From Pollenia angustigena (lineage: Eukaryota; Arthropoda; Insecta; Diptera; Polleniidae): a DNA stretch of 64,000 nucleotides. The notes under the pieces are model-generated. The model was not told the DNA's origin. It did not search any database and saw only the letters and a list, made by a program, of their open reading frames with translations. The stretch spans positions 76,293,393 through 76,357,392 of the forward strand of contig OV884059.1 of NCBI GenBank assembly GCA_930367215.1, given 5' to 3'. Below are positions 9,848 to 20,734 of the stretch, piece by piece. The stretch's first letter is position 1, and every line of letters starts with the position of its first letter. The translations under genes and the position numbers were made by a program.

Positions 9848-10289
9848 TAAATTTTAAAAAAATTGTTACTTCCTGAGTTAAGAAATAATAAAATGATATT
9901 TAAAAGGTACTGGCTGGTTTTTTTAAATTAAAGAAAGAAACTAATACTGTAGAAAAACTCATTTTTGTAAAATCGACATGAATTACTCGAATTATTCGTT
10001 AATCGAAAATAAGCAATTTTTAATTGTTCGAACAGTTAATCGGCCACAATAAATCGATTAATCACACAACGGTTATATATAGAATTTTAGTAATAAAGAT
10101 AATTTAATTTAAAATATTAAATAAGAATATAAATAAAAAAATAAGGCACCAAGTTTTTACTAACTTTTGTTACTGTTTTACAACTTTTGCGTGGGAAGCG
10201 CCGTGCCCACTCCAATCCCGCCTATTGCTTAGAGAGGTTGTGTATAAATATCCAAAACGATTTTATCTAATTTCATTACACTACTAAAC

Positions 10290-10373
10290 ATATTGTCAGC
10301 TCATTATTGGTTTGGCGCATATCATGGTGAAATTATCATGATATGCGCTAAGCCAATAAAAAGCTGACGATAT
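10290..10373. repeat. Short hairpin repeat (84 bp)
   Basis: Arms at 10290-10326 and 10337-10373 pair over 37 positions with five mismatches. The left arm begins ATATTGTCAGCTCATTATTG and the inner part reads GGCGCATATCATG. A half copy (GCGCCAAACCAATAATGGGC) lies at 28240-28276. This is a MITE-like foldback of unknown class. Confidence 0.7.
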
Positions 10374-12280
10374 AACAACCTATTCGCCATAATATCTGGG
10401 GTCTTCGGAAGCTAAATTTCAACATGCACAAGTACAGAGGGACATCGTGAAATCACCTGTGAAAATATTTTATATTTTTGATTTAAGCTCTCCCTAATTT
10501 AATAAAGAAAAGGGGGGGTTTCTTTATTTTTTTTTTGTATTAATTTCTTTATATTATTTATTAAATTAACAAATATTTGTCTATGCAAAAATTCTTGATA
10601 ATAAAAAGGAAGAAAACATATCAGATCAGCATATTTAGAAAATATAATTTTTTAAACAGATAACACTGCATAATTTCGAAAAACACTACAACTTATTGCA
10701 ATAGCCATCTTTAAACATTTCTATCTGATTGGTTTGAAACAACAGCCAATGATCCATTAACATTATTCTCTTATAAACAAAAAGTATTTTGTCATCTTCA
10801 AAAAAAAAAAAAAAAAAATCTAATCTAGAAAAACAAAAGTATTGATAAAAACGGAAATTTTCCATTTTCCAGTTATTTAAGTGTTAAAATGTTTTACACA
10901 ATAAATTCTTCAACTGAAAATTGACACACCCAACATTCCAAACCAAACAAACCAGTATTTCTATCTAAATATTGTTTTTTTTTTAAATCAACTAAAATAA
11001 CAAATATTTAAACCTTAACTTTCAATATCTAACAAAAATATTTATATCCTTGTGTTGATATTAGTTTATTTCCAATACAACAACAAATAGTTTCCTTTTC
11101 CATTTCTACTTAAAAAGACAACATCAAGTGCAGAAAAAGGAAATTTAAACATTTAACTTTGACATTGTTTTTACACACACACACATAAACAAACAACTTA
11201 CTATAGAATATTTAAGAATATTGTTGCCAAGGATAAGCAAATGCCTTTTTCATAAAATATACTTTTGGATTGGATTCAGTGTCAATGGTAAAAAAAATAA
11301 ATTCTAGAACAAGACACAACAAGAAGCAAATAGGCATTTAGATGTAGATGAAGAACAATTGTTGAAATCCTTAAAAGCGGATATTTAAACATTACGACAA
11401 AAAACAACAACTAAAATTGTAGCAACAAAATGACGACATCAGACGACAATGTTAACAGAAACAACAAACAATATAATGCTGTGACGTTTAAATACTTAGA
11501 GAATGGTAGATGTCAGACAAAATAACGAAAACTATAGATGAAAGAGTATTTAAGAGATTTTTCTTTTGGGCATTGTTTTATAGTATTTTCTCGTTTCAAT
11601 TCTTCATTTTAGTTTATATTAAATCAGAAATTTCATATTTGTTGTATAAAAAAGTTCCTGCAGCTTTTTTAATGAAATATTGGCCATTAGTAGTTCTAAC
11701 TTCCCTTTATAAATTGATTTCACACTTTTTAAGCTGAGAAAAAAGTCTCACCTGTCTCTTCTAGTTACAAAATTTTAACTGTTGCAAATACTGGCGAGCA
11801 TTGTAATACTAGAAAATTATTTTTTAATGACTGGTATAATCTAGAAATATTTCCTTATCGACTCTAAAAACTTCACTTGTTGTTTATCAATCACTCCCGT
11901 GGGGGGTGCTAAGCATCTTGAGGAGCATGTATCTCTTTGCTTTGCAATCTCAGGCAGGCAATAACGATTACAACTGCCGATTTCAGATTGCGGATCATCA
12001 GAGAACCACGAGAACCAGTAGCCTATAAGTCGTTTATATCCAAAAATCACCGAGAGGGAGATCCTTAAGAATAGCATTTAAGGTTTAATATAGAATCTGG
12101 ACTGGTTATTTGCGATTCTCCTACGTTCATTCTACTAGCGGTGGTCCTTGTGTGCTTTTTCTATACAACAAAACTGCCTTGCAGTGGAGGCTAGATAACT
12201 TCCTTCAGCTCTGTTAAACTATTTTATCATGTAATAACATTTATAATAATTTGTATCAAAAAGTAATTTAAATTTTTGGG
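10374..12280. other. AT-rich sequence without recognisable gene
   Basis: It contains long A and T runs (for example 10801-10818), a CA run near 11173-11185, and two unrecognised frames at 11510-11737 (+) and 11841-12077 (-). The minus-strand frame (…IGSCNRYCLPEIAKQRDTC…) has mixed composition but no motif I can name. No TIR pair was found. Confidence 0.5.
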
Positions 12281-12494
12281 AATACAAAATTTTTTAATTT
12301 CAAAAGATTTAGCTATTCGTGCTTAATTACCAGTTTTTATTCTTGACAAAAACACTTGAAATTTATTGTTGATGGGATAAGCTATTCCTATGCATTTCAC
12401 TGGTTGCTTAGGCCAGATCATCAGGAAACTTCATCCACAAACTGGGAATTAAGCACGAATAGCTAAATCTTTTGAAATTAATAATTTGTATTCT
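12281..12494. mobile_element. Hairpin MITE family H, copy 1 (214 bp)
   Basis: Arms of nearly 60 bp run inward from 12281 and 12494. They share AATTTCAAAAGATTTAGCTA and TTCGTGCTTAATTNCCAG. The loop includes GGGATAAGCTATTCCTATGC. Parts of the arm and the whole loop match the element at 31104-31294, with the loop inverted. Confidence 0.8.
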
Positions 12495-12800
12495 CTAATG
12501 AAATTACATACCTCACACTCAAATATAAACAGGTATAAAACAAAATTTATCAAATTTGTTTTTTTTTCATAAAGACGTTCACAAAACAAATCTATAGCGA
12601 CCATCAAAATTAAGATTGCATCTCTGTCTTCTTTAATATTTGCAAAACTCTAGTTGCTTAAAAAATTGCAACCATGTTTTTGAAGCCAGTTTTTTGCCTC
12701 TCCTAAACATTTTTGAATTTAGAGTTGGGCCTGTTTACGATTAATGGCCTATTTCAACAATTCTATTTAAATATCCATTCATATTTAAATATATAAATAT
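12495..12800. other. AT-rich sequence without recognisable gene
   Basis: No TIR pair, ORF or motif was recognised. Confidence 0.5.
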
Positions 12801-12804
12801 ACAT

Positions 12805-13050
12805 AATACCAGAGAATCGCTAGTACATTTTAGTTAAAGTAGTCTACACTTTTTGTAATAATACGAAATCATAACAATCTGTTTTTATTATTTCTTCAAC
12901 TTTTCTAGGAATTGTACTTCTCAGTTGTTATTGATAAAATCTTTTTCGTATTATAGCCAAATATAGTGGCAAATGTAATGTAGTGTAGTCGACAAAACTG
13001 ATGACATATAGACACTTGCAGCAAGGTTTCTTTCAGGGTGGTGAAATAGG
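12805..13050. repeat. Dispersed repeat family D, copy 1
   Basis: It starts with AGAGAATCGCTAGTACATTT and ends with GTCGACAAAACTGATGACAT...GACACTTGCA. The same opening and closing phrases, in the same order, bracket a longer copy at 24190-24705. Internal AGTCTACACT and AGTGTAGTCGAC are inverted with respect to each other, suggesting a decayed inverted-repeat transposon. Its class is unknown. Confidence 0.55.
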
Positions 13051-13648
13051 ACTTAAGTTTGCGATATGTTGTATTTATGTATGTATGCGGAAGTCAGCAA
13101 TGAAAATGGTTAAATTCCTAACAAAACTTTTAAAAATTTCCAAAATATATGCATACTATAACCTTATCTACGTACTTTTCATATCATTATTATTTTCACT
13201 TTGCCAACCTTTTCTGTGACAGGGTAGCTCAAGGTGGATCAATCGAAATTTTAAAGTGGATCAATAATTTGATATTTCTTACAAATTTTTAAATTTGGCA
13301 CTGTGTAAAGTCTTATTCTAATTGTTTACTATTTTAGACTATTTTACTAATAATTCTGAGTGGAACTAATGATGTTTTAAATGTTTTGCTAAAAAATAAA
13401 TTAACATTAAAATGTTTAAGAGGTATGTCCTTTAGTAAAACTCAAGTACCAGAATTAAATCTTGTGTTTTTTACTTAAAATGCTTTGCAATTGACATCAT
13501 TGAAACACTAGACACACATACAAACACTCTTCATAAATTCAAGAAACAAGAACCTCCTCCTCAAGATAAGTGTACAAGTACTTGGCAATTTGGCTTAAAT
13601 AAAAAATCTGGCAAGAAGAAGAAAAACTATATGCAAATTTTTTTCTTA
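13051..13648. other. AT-rich sequence without recognisable gene
   Basis: No supported feature was found. A 72-codon frame at 13001-13219 overlaps repeat family D and looks like chance. Confidence 0.5.
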
Positions 13649-13650
13649 TA

Positions 13651-14569
13651 ATGGGTGATTTTTTAGGAGCTATAGGAAAGTTTTAAAAAAAACACATAAA
13701 ATTCAGAAAAATGCATGAAATCTTTATTTGAATCGCTAGTACGGTCCATATAATTAAATGTTTGAAGATTATTTCATGCAAATGTTGACCGTGACTGCGC
13801 CTTAAATGGTCCATCACTAAGCGGATTTTGGGATACTCTTTCCAACATTTCCGCCGGTATCTCATGAATAAATGCTTCAATGTTGTCTTCCAATGCGTCA
13901 ATTGAAGCGGGCATGTGTGTATAGACATGAGCTTTAACATAGCCCCACAAAAAATAGTCTAAAAGTGTTAAATCGCACGATCTAGGCGGCCAATTGACCG
14001 GTTCCGAACGTGAAATAAAATGTTCACCGTACTCTCCTCTCATTGTTAAGCATGCTGTGTGGCATGTGGCACCGTCTTGTTGAAACCACATGCCATGCAA
14101 GTCAAGCTCTTACATTTTTGGCAAAAAAAAAGTTGGATATCATCTCACGGTAGCGCTCACCATTCTCAGTTACGTTACGATTCGCATCATCTTTAAAGAA
14201 GTACGGTCCAATGATGCCACCAGCCCATAAACCGCACCAAACTGTGACTTTTTCTGGATGCATTGGTAGCTTTTGCAATGCTTCTGGCTGATCTTCACTC
14301 CAAAATCGACAATTCTGCTTATTAACGTACCCATTGAGCCAAAAATGAGCTTCGTCGCTGAACACAAGAAGCGCGCGATGAACTTTCTTAACAGATCACG
14401 CTTTTAATAATAAACTTCAATAATTTGCAAGCGTTGTTCGTTTGTAAGACGATTCATGGTAAAATTATAGACCAAACTGAAAATGTTTGACAGTGAAACA
14501 ATACACGAAAAGTGCGTCAGCTGTTTAAATTAGTGTTGCCAAAAATATAAAAGCTAAAAAATCACCCGA
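13651..14569 (-). mobile_element. DD41D mariner-like element 2 (919 bp, TA TSD)
   Basis: TA duplications lie at 13649-13650 and 14570-14571. The TIRs are ATGGGTGATTTTTTAG at the left and, inward from the right, TCGGGTGATTTTTTAG. Full-length relatives are larger because this copy lacks the DNA-binding half of its transposase. Both ends are present, so it could in principle have been moved in trans. Confidence 0.9.
13774..14458 (-). pseudogene. DD41D mariner-like transposase, deleted and frameshifted
   Basis: Minus-strand translation from the ATG near 14458 gives MNRLTNEQRLQIIEVYY, then a stop. A short VH/RALL-like segment is then joined directly to VFSDEAHFWLNGYVNKQN (first catalytic D), so the region between (normally the helix-turn-helix domains) is deleted. 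The frame at 14365-14102 includes PMHPEKVTVWCGLWAGGIIG. A frameshift near 14100 leads to WFQQDGATCHTA (second D) and NWPPRSCDLTLLDYFLWGY (third D). Thirty-eight residues separate the second and third D because of a 3-residue deletion after HTA; relatives have 41. The gene is dead. Confidence 0.88.
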
Positions 14570-14571
14570 TA

Positions 14572-15668
14572 CAAAACATGTTAATATGTACAGACGATCG
14601 AACCCGATTATATGATACCCTATATCAATAAAAGGCGTAAATACCCATTATTTTCGTAGGATTGCATATTTGACTGAAAAATTTTTGAATTTTCTGCGAC
14701 GACGATTTTTATGGTATAGATAAAAAAGTTTTAGTTATAGTTATTGAATTTTTAGTCAACAAACAAATTTATTGATCAAAATTTTTGATTTAATGGATAA
14801 AAATATTAAAAAATGGAAAAAGTGTAGTATAAATTCTGTTTTTTCTTTGATTTAAATACTTTTTTTATTCAGTATGTGGAAATATTTAATTATTTCATTA
14901 TTGAATATGTTTTTTTGAGTTCTATTTTCCAAAGTGTAATTTTGATAAATATTTTTATTGAATCAATTTAAAAGTTTGTTACGTTAAAATTTTAAATTAA
15001 AAAATTTTCTTTAGATATTTTTTTCTGTGACGTACACAACATGCCGCATGCAATACAATTTATACATACAAGCAAACAATAAGCAGCTTGGTTATCGAGG
15101 ACCGCTTTTAATAAATACACCATTGATTATGAGCTATTGGTCCAGAAAGGGAAACAACAAGAAATATTTTTAATATAAGTTAGAATTATAAATATTGTTT
15201 TCGCAATCAAGAAAGTTTGGTAACACTGCTTATATTTTTGACATTAGCTTACTTTGCTGCAAGTGTCAATTAATCATTATTTACAGAAATATTTTCTAAG
15301 ATGATCTAAAAGTTGAATGCAAGTATGAAGAATGTGATCCTTCAAGTAAAAAAGTATGAGTTTATGGAGTTTTTGAAACTTGCATGTGTAAAGACAATGT
15401 TAATGAAATTTGTTATGTTTGTTACAACCAGCGTTACCACTATTTTCGAATACATTTTGAACCACCGCATTTTTGTGTGCTTTAACTTATTTATAACAGA
15501 GATTTAATCCTACAAATTTTACTTTCACAAAATTAATCTTTCTTCAAAAAACTTTTTTTGCTTGATTATATAAGCAAATAATTCTGATTAAACTTTAGGA
15601 ATTTATTGCTTGTTTTAAATTGAACATTTAAGAAGATGAGATCATGGAAAGCTGCGTAAGTAGCGTGA
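14572..15668. other. AT-rich sequence; short HL2 fragment at its start
   Basis: 14585-14640 (CGAACCCGATTATATGATAC, then CC) matches the 5' end of the Helentron-like family HL2 at 42197. The rest shows no TIR pair or ORF with a recognisable motif. A 64-codon frame at 15313-15507 is unassigned. Confidence 0.5.
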
Positions 15669-16078
15669 CTATGGCCCCTACTACTGGTTGTGTTGAGTTG
15701 TAATTTTGATATTTTTAAGCTTTGTTCACAATCAGAGCAACAATTTAGCTTTTTCTTCTATTTTATATCTTCCCAAAGTATTTCATATAGTTTCCTTTAA
15801 TTTTTCAAACAATAATGAAAGTAAAGGCTGACTTCCAAAACGTCAAATGCTTTCTATAAGAACAAAATATAATGTTCCATTACGACGCAGTACAATATAT
15901 GTATATGCAATGCAAACCTTTCTAAAACATCAATGGTAAGTATTAGTAACGCAGCAAAAAAACAATCAGAGCATCGGTTTTAAAGTTGATGCTTTGTGAT
16001 ATTTGACATTTAGTTTGCAAGCAATATAGATTTATTTTAATACTAGCTGGCCCGACAGACGTTGTCCTGTCCAAATTA

Positions 16079-16595
16079 TACTACATTTACATTAGGCCGA
16101 AATCTTGTAGATTTGATTTAAAATCTTCTTCGAAATCCAGTGCGTTTACATTATACTTTTTTGACATTAGCGAGATTTTGTTTTTATAACAAAACAACTG
16201 ACTAAAAGTTTTTTCGTTACAGATACAATCACAAAAAGAAATATACATTAAAAAATTTGCAATACCTTTTATTAATATTCATCGATATTTATTTTATTAA
16301 TATTATTCGTCTTTTTTCATTTTTTTTTACAATTTTTATAAAACTTTTTATTTTTTTAACAATTTTTGTTTTGTTTTTTTTTTAATGTAATTTTTTCTTG
16401 TGCAGGGACTTATTTTTTAGTGCTATATTGAAAAAACCATAGTTGCATCATTAAGTACTACTAGATTTTGAGTAGATTTCGTCGAAATCTAGTCACGAAG
16501 TAGATTTTGTTTTGTATGGGAAATCTAGTCAAAAACAACTAGATTTGGCTCGAAATCTCGTAAGTACTAGATTTTGAGTAGGTGTAAATGTAGTA
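16079..16595. mobile_element. TTA-flanked MITE nested in Helitron 1 (517 bp)
   Basis: TTA lies at 16076-16078 and 16596-16598. The ends are TACTACATTTACATTAGG and, inward from the right, TACTACATTTACACCTAC. Helitron 2 has no counterpart of this segment: its GTCCAAATT and AAAATCCGTT blocks are nearly adjacent, giving an independent empty site. The interior repeats AGATTTTGAGTAG and CGAAATCTAG palindromes. A 3-bp TTA duplication suggests PIF/Harbinger, but the termini are atypical. Confidence 0.75.
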
Positions 16596-17410
16596 TTAAA
16601 ATCCGTTAAAAAGATACGAACATTTGAAAGAAAAATTAGTCAAATCGATAGAGCCGTTTTCTGATTTTAGGTAAATCGAAAAAAGTGGGCGGGGCAAAAT
16701 TTTCTTTCCGTAAAAACCTAAATTGGACCATGGCGATGATTTAAAAAAATCTGTCAAGCCGTTCTTAAGCTATGCAATTAATAGAAAAAGTGAGCGTAAA
16801 AGTAGGCGTGGTACATTTGTCTTTCGATGAAACCATAAAATGGATTAATACGAACATTTAAAAGAAAAATTACCCAAATCGATGGATCCGTTTTTTGATT
16901 TTAGGTAAATCGAAAAAGTGGGCGGGGCAAAATTTTCTTTCCGCAAAAACCTAAGTTGGACCATGGCAATCATTTTAAAGAAAAAATTGTCCAAATCGCT
17001 CAAGGCGTTCTCAAGTTATGCGCTTAATAGAAAAAGTGGGCGTTAAAATAGGCGTGGTAAATTTTTTTTTCGATGAAAACTTGAAATGGATTAATACGAA
17101 CATTTGAAAGCAAAATTTGTCAAATCGATGGAGCCGTTTTCTGATTTAAGGTAATTCAAAAAAAGTGGGCGTAAAAGTGGGCGAGGTAAAATTTTCTTTT
17201 CGTATAAATCTAAGTTGGACCATGGCGATAATTTTAAAGAAAAAATCGTCCAAATTATTTAGAAGTCATTGGTGGTGCAATATGAAAATTGGATTTTGCC
17301 ACGCCCCTCCGCCCGCAGACCGAAAATCAGACTTCACAGTGTCACCCACCTGAATAATCTAAAGAATCCCTGAAAATTTCATAAAAATCGACCCGGCCGT
17401 TTTAGAGTCC

Positions 17411-17500
17411 ATACGTTACATACATATATACATACATACATACATACATACATACATACATACATACATACATACATACATACATACATACATACACACA
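17411..17500. repeat. (TACA)n microsatellite
   Basis: About 20 tandem TACA units lie in the 5' part of Helitron 1. The equivalent place in Helitron 2 (52240-52256) has only about four units, so the array expanded after the copies separated. The apparent minus-strand ORF across it (repeated VCMY) is a translation artefact. Confidence 0.9.
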
Positions 17501-17601
17501 TCCTATTTTACATATATATAGAAGAAGATGGATAGATAGATAGAAGATTATGCCTTGCATCACTTGCATTTCAAAACGTTTAAATAAATAGAACACATAC
17601 A

Positions 17602-17841
17602 GCCATGCCACAGAGTACAATTCCGTTCGGAAACGGAATTCATTCCGTATTTTGGTGCTTCAGAAAATGACGAAAAAATGTTTCGGAATGAAACCATTTT
17701 TGTTTTAATGAACTGTATGGGAGTTGTCTGTATCTGAAAGGCCATAAAACTATCAAAATACACTTTCCATCAACAAACAAATATGTTTTCTTCAATTCCG
17801 AACGGAATCATTCCGAACGGAATTGTACTCTGTGACATGGC
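17602..17841. mobile_element. MITE with CACAGAGTACAATTCCG ends (240 bp)
   Basis: The TIRs are about 30 bp. The left is GCCATGCCACAGAGTACAAT then TCCGTTCGGAA; the right arm read inward is the same except one base (GCCATGTCACAGAG...). Short internal repeats of CATTCCGTTCGGAA sit next to both arms. No unambiguous target duplication was found. Non-coding. Confidence 0.8.
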
Positions 17842-18304
17842 CCATAGTTGCATTTTGTCGGTACTTTGTACATGTGCATTGTTAAAATACAGTAGTAAAA
17901 CTTTATACAAACTTTGTATTGTACGTTTTGGAAGTCAGCCAAAGTTTTTGAAAAAGTTGAGTCAAATTCTACTTCAGAAACAATTTGTATGAAATTGTTT
18001 ATGACGTTTGAAATTATTATGTATATTTATGTAGTTTTGAATGAAAATTTTAACAAAATGTTCCAACAAATAATAATAAATACGTAATATTGCTCTGAGC
18101 AAGATTTGCAAACTGTTTCTTTATATAAAATTTGTGTGGTCGGGAAAAAAATGTTGCTCTATTATGAACTCTAGGGAAAATGTTGCTGCCTATTGTGAAC
18201 GAAGCTTTATTCGCCGCAATATAGCAAAGTTAAAAAATATAACGCTGAAGTTAAAAAAACTACAACTAAACTAAGTTGAGTTGTGAACTGTAATAGGGAC
18301 CTAT

Positions 18305-19072
18305 GTTTTTTAAGTTTTATATGTGTATACCGATTCCTTTGGAGATTTCTGTTGCATAGTCATTATGATTAATCTAATCTGAAAATTGTGATATCTATAT
18401 ACTCTTTCTAATAAAAATATTTGTATTCGTTACAAACATAAAAACAAACGCATTATACCTTTCCCACTGATGTGGGTGCAGGGTATAAAAATTTAAGCAA
18501 TTTCTTAAACATATACATACATTTTTAAAAACCAAAAATAAATCTCCTATGAAAATCATGATTTGGCTGTTTAAATAAAAAGTTTAAAATCTATGGTATG
18601 ATTTATTCATGGTGTTCATTCAGACTTTTTGAATTTTAAATTTTTGCGCCATATATAATTTTTTTTTCCCTGTATTTATAAGCTGTTGTCTTGGTAGCAT
18701 TTTTTCTTTTTGCCGTATCACACCCTCTCTTTTGTTTTTGTTTGCCCCCACAAAATCACCTGTAATTTGAGTTTCATAGAGTTATTTTGTTGATGTACAT
18801 AATTTACCATAAAGTTACCCAATTCCTTTTATTTTTTCCCCCCATTTTCGATATGAGTATATTGCAAAAAGGTTAAAAAAAAATTTTGTTGTTTTGACAT
18901 TTAAGCTTTGTAACGTTTTAATTTTTTTCATTGTATTTGTGTGAAAATCTTAAGACTTTATTTTCTTGTCAAAGTACACTTGGAGAAGATTGTGTATAAA
19001 ACAAAATGCGGACTAACATAAACGAATTGAAGCCACTCGCAAAGAACCCATTTTTAATGAAAAACTGGTTTT
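18305..19072. other. AT-rich sequence with a short HL-type 3' end
   Basis: 18450-18490 reads TACCTTTCCCACTGATGTGG then GTGCAGGGTATAAAA, which looks like the 3' hairpin end of a Helentron-like repeat, though the body is not recognisable upstream. Around 19050-19080 is the left piece of an AACCATA-type MITE into which the next element inserted. Confidence 0.45.
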
Positions 19073-19080
19073 AACCATAT

Positions 19081-19793
19081 CAGTGATGGAAAATTAAAAT
19101 ATTTTGATGGTACTGACCACCAAGCAAAAGAGTACTTTTTCAAGATTTTGGTACTTTTTTAAAACATTTTTTTTTTTGCTCATATCTCAGCCATTTATGG
19201 CCTGAGATAAATTTCAACAGCAAAATTCTGATGAGGATATCTAAATTTAAAATATACCAACAAGCAGTGCTGCCATAACCTTTTGATAATAATAAATTTT
19301 GTGTAGGCAATGTTGTAAACAGGGCTGTGGAGTCGAAGCTCTAGAGTCGGAGTTAAGGTTTTTGTACCGGATTTTTCAGCATAAAAAATCTAAGAAAATA
19401 TTCTTAAAATTTCTAAAATAAAAATACTTCGAAATTTGCGATGCAATGTTTAAAATATTGATTCGAAACTTTTACTGAATCCTTTTTTTGCTATATTTAA
19501 GCATTTAACAGCTACTGCATTAAAAAAAAGAGTTTTAAGTCAAATAAGGACCAGTCTCATATACATTTAGCATTAAGGTAAGATTAGGAATCGGAGTTCG
19601 AATTTCAACGATTGGAGTCGGAGTTAGTACTTTTTGTTGACGACTCAATGATAAAAAAAAAAAAAATTAGCGCTTAATTTCTATAGAAGAAGCATAACAA
19701 AAAGAATACTAAAAAGGACGTGGGGGTACCGTGGTTTTTTTGAAAGGAAAAAGTACTGAAAATAGTACCATAGTACTGAATTTAATATCACTG
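19081..19793. mobile_element. hAT non-autonomous element N, copy 1 (713 bp)
   Basis: A perfect 8-bp duplication, AACCATAT, lies at 19073-19080 and 19794-19801. The ends are CAGTGATGGAAAATT and, inward from the right, CAGTGATATTAAATT. The interior carries GGTACTGACCACCAAGCAAA, AGTACTTTTTCAA and GGGCTGTGGAGTCG. A second copy at 62570 shares these. The target is itself part of an AACCATA..TATGGTT MITE (family T), with GGTTAAATTAG..CCT resuming at 19802. Confidence 0.9.
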
Positions 19794-19801
19794 AACCATA
19801 T

Positions 19802-20318
19802 TATGGTTAAATTAGTCCTGCATTTAGAAACCACAACCAAATCCGAAAGTTGGCTTTATAAAAGATCTACAGTAAATTATGAACCGATTTTCACGAAAAT
19901 TTTAAACAAATTTCGGGCATATATAACGAATTTATGCCAAATTTAATTAGAGTACCAACATGCCGCCACTGATTTTATACTAATATTGTTACACAAGGTT
20001 GTTTTACGCCTACATAAGTGGGCGGGTATACAAAATATAAAAATATCAGTATTGTTGTTAGGTGATCCCACACAGCTTATAAAAATTGGAAACAATTTGA
20101 CTCGTTCGGAACTAAGCGTGCTTTTAACAGATGTACTTGACTAAATCGACATATAATAACTCGTGGACCCAGAAAATATATATGATTAGATCTAATCATT
20201 TTGATGAAAACTCGGAACATGCATTTTAATGAAGTTGGTGCTCATTTCTTCCTAATAAACTTGGGTTTTCAAGTGGTTGCACACAACTTACGTACACAAA
20301 AAGACTAAACGACTGGCC
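19802..20318. other. Fragments of family T MITE and HL1-like sequence
   Basis: 19802-19845 continues the family T MITE interrupted by element N. 19850-19945 (…TAAATTATGAACCGATTTTC ACGAAA…) and 20140-20190 (…GGACCCAGAAAATATATA…) match phrases of Helentron-like family HL1, but without its ends. The remainder is unassigned. Confidence 0.45.
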
Positions 20319-20439
20319 CACAATGTCGAAAATAATTTTTCTTTCGTATATTTACATTGAAAACAAATTTGATTTTTTAATAATTGTTTTCAATATAAGT
20401 ACATAAATATGGAAACAAAATATTCTTTTCGACAGTGTG
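20319..20439. mobile_element. Small MITE with CACAATGTCGAAAA ends (121 bp)
   Basis: The inverted ends are CACAATGTCGAAAATAAT and, inward from the right, CACACTGTCGAAAAGAAT. Inner ATTGAAAACAA and TTGTTTTCAAT are also paired. The target duplication is not clear. Confidence 0.65.
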
Positions 20440-20734
20440 ATCCAGCCAGTAAAACTACGTTCGTTGGGATGTGCGTAGCACAATTCAAATCATTCAAGCG
20501 CACTGCATGAGAAAACACAAATAACATTCACCATACGAGTTGTTTAGAGAAAATGACTTGTGTGACTATTAAAATTACCAAGTGGTCTTGAATGTTGTCA
20601 ATTCGTTTAGGGCTATCGTGATTCTGAAAAAGTTGGGGAACTTACATAAAACTACTATATGCTCCGTTAACATTCGTGCTGTGACTGTACAACTGACAAA
20701 AAGTGTTTGGCCACTGTGATCATAGCGTTATAAC

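Larger units (their letters stand above)
5349..10072 (-). mobile_element. Decayed hAT-like element P (host of a nested cluster)
   Basis: The ends are rich in ATTAATCGAT motifs: TAGGGTAATCAATTAATCGA at 5349 and, inward from the right end, GTTGTGTGATTAATCGATTT from about 10070. A related end (TAGGGTGTTCAGTCGATTTA) occurs at 30959. Minus-strand coding at 6480-6680 has a hAT C-terminal motif. Removing the elements at 5445-6299, 6807-9562 and 9610-9847 leaves less than 1 kb, so most of the transposase is lost. No clear 8-bp TSD was found. The outer right boundary is approximate. Confidence 0.55.
16043..17545 (-). mobile_element. Non-autonomous Helitron, copy 1
   Basis: On the minus strand it ends in CTAG followed by T (plus 16046-16042), and a hairpin (GACAGAC..GTCCTGTC on the plus strand, 16054-16071) lies about 8 bp before that end. 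The 5' end is near 17520-17545 (TCTTCTATATATATG or the TCTATC just outside it). It shares its 5' AGGATGTGTGTATG block, its PyrCCACGCC-type tandem units and its 3' hairpin with the copy at 52209. The interior contains about three ~240-bp units with AATACGAACATTTGAAAG and GTGGGCGGGGCAAAATTTTC. No Rep/helicase coding is present. Confidence 0.8.
15670..18304. mobile_element. Long-TIR element L, host of a Helitron and a MITE
   Basis: The outer ends are ATGGCCCCTACTACTGG at about 15671 and, inward from 18304, ATAGGTCCCTATTACAG. The inverted similarity continues for more than 150 bp: GTTGAGTTGTAATTTT and GTTCACAATC..GCAACA on one side match ACTCAACTTAG...AGTTGTAG and GTTCACAATAGGCAGCAACA on the other. 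CTGACTTCCAAAACGT is present in both arms. Subtracting the nested Helitron and MITE leaves roughly 0.9 kb. No TSD is certain and the class is unknown. Confidence 0.55.

Noticed and set aside
11841..12077. Possible exon (minus strand, Cys-containing frame)
   Set aside because: No recognised domain, no clear splice context, and no neighbouring coding sequence.
17402..17620. Minus-strand ORF with repeated VCMY
   Set aside because: Translation of the (TACA)n microsatellite.
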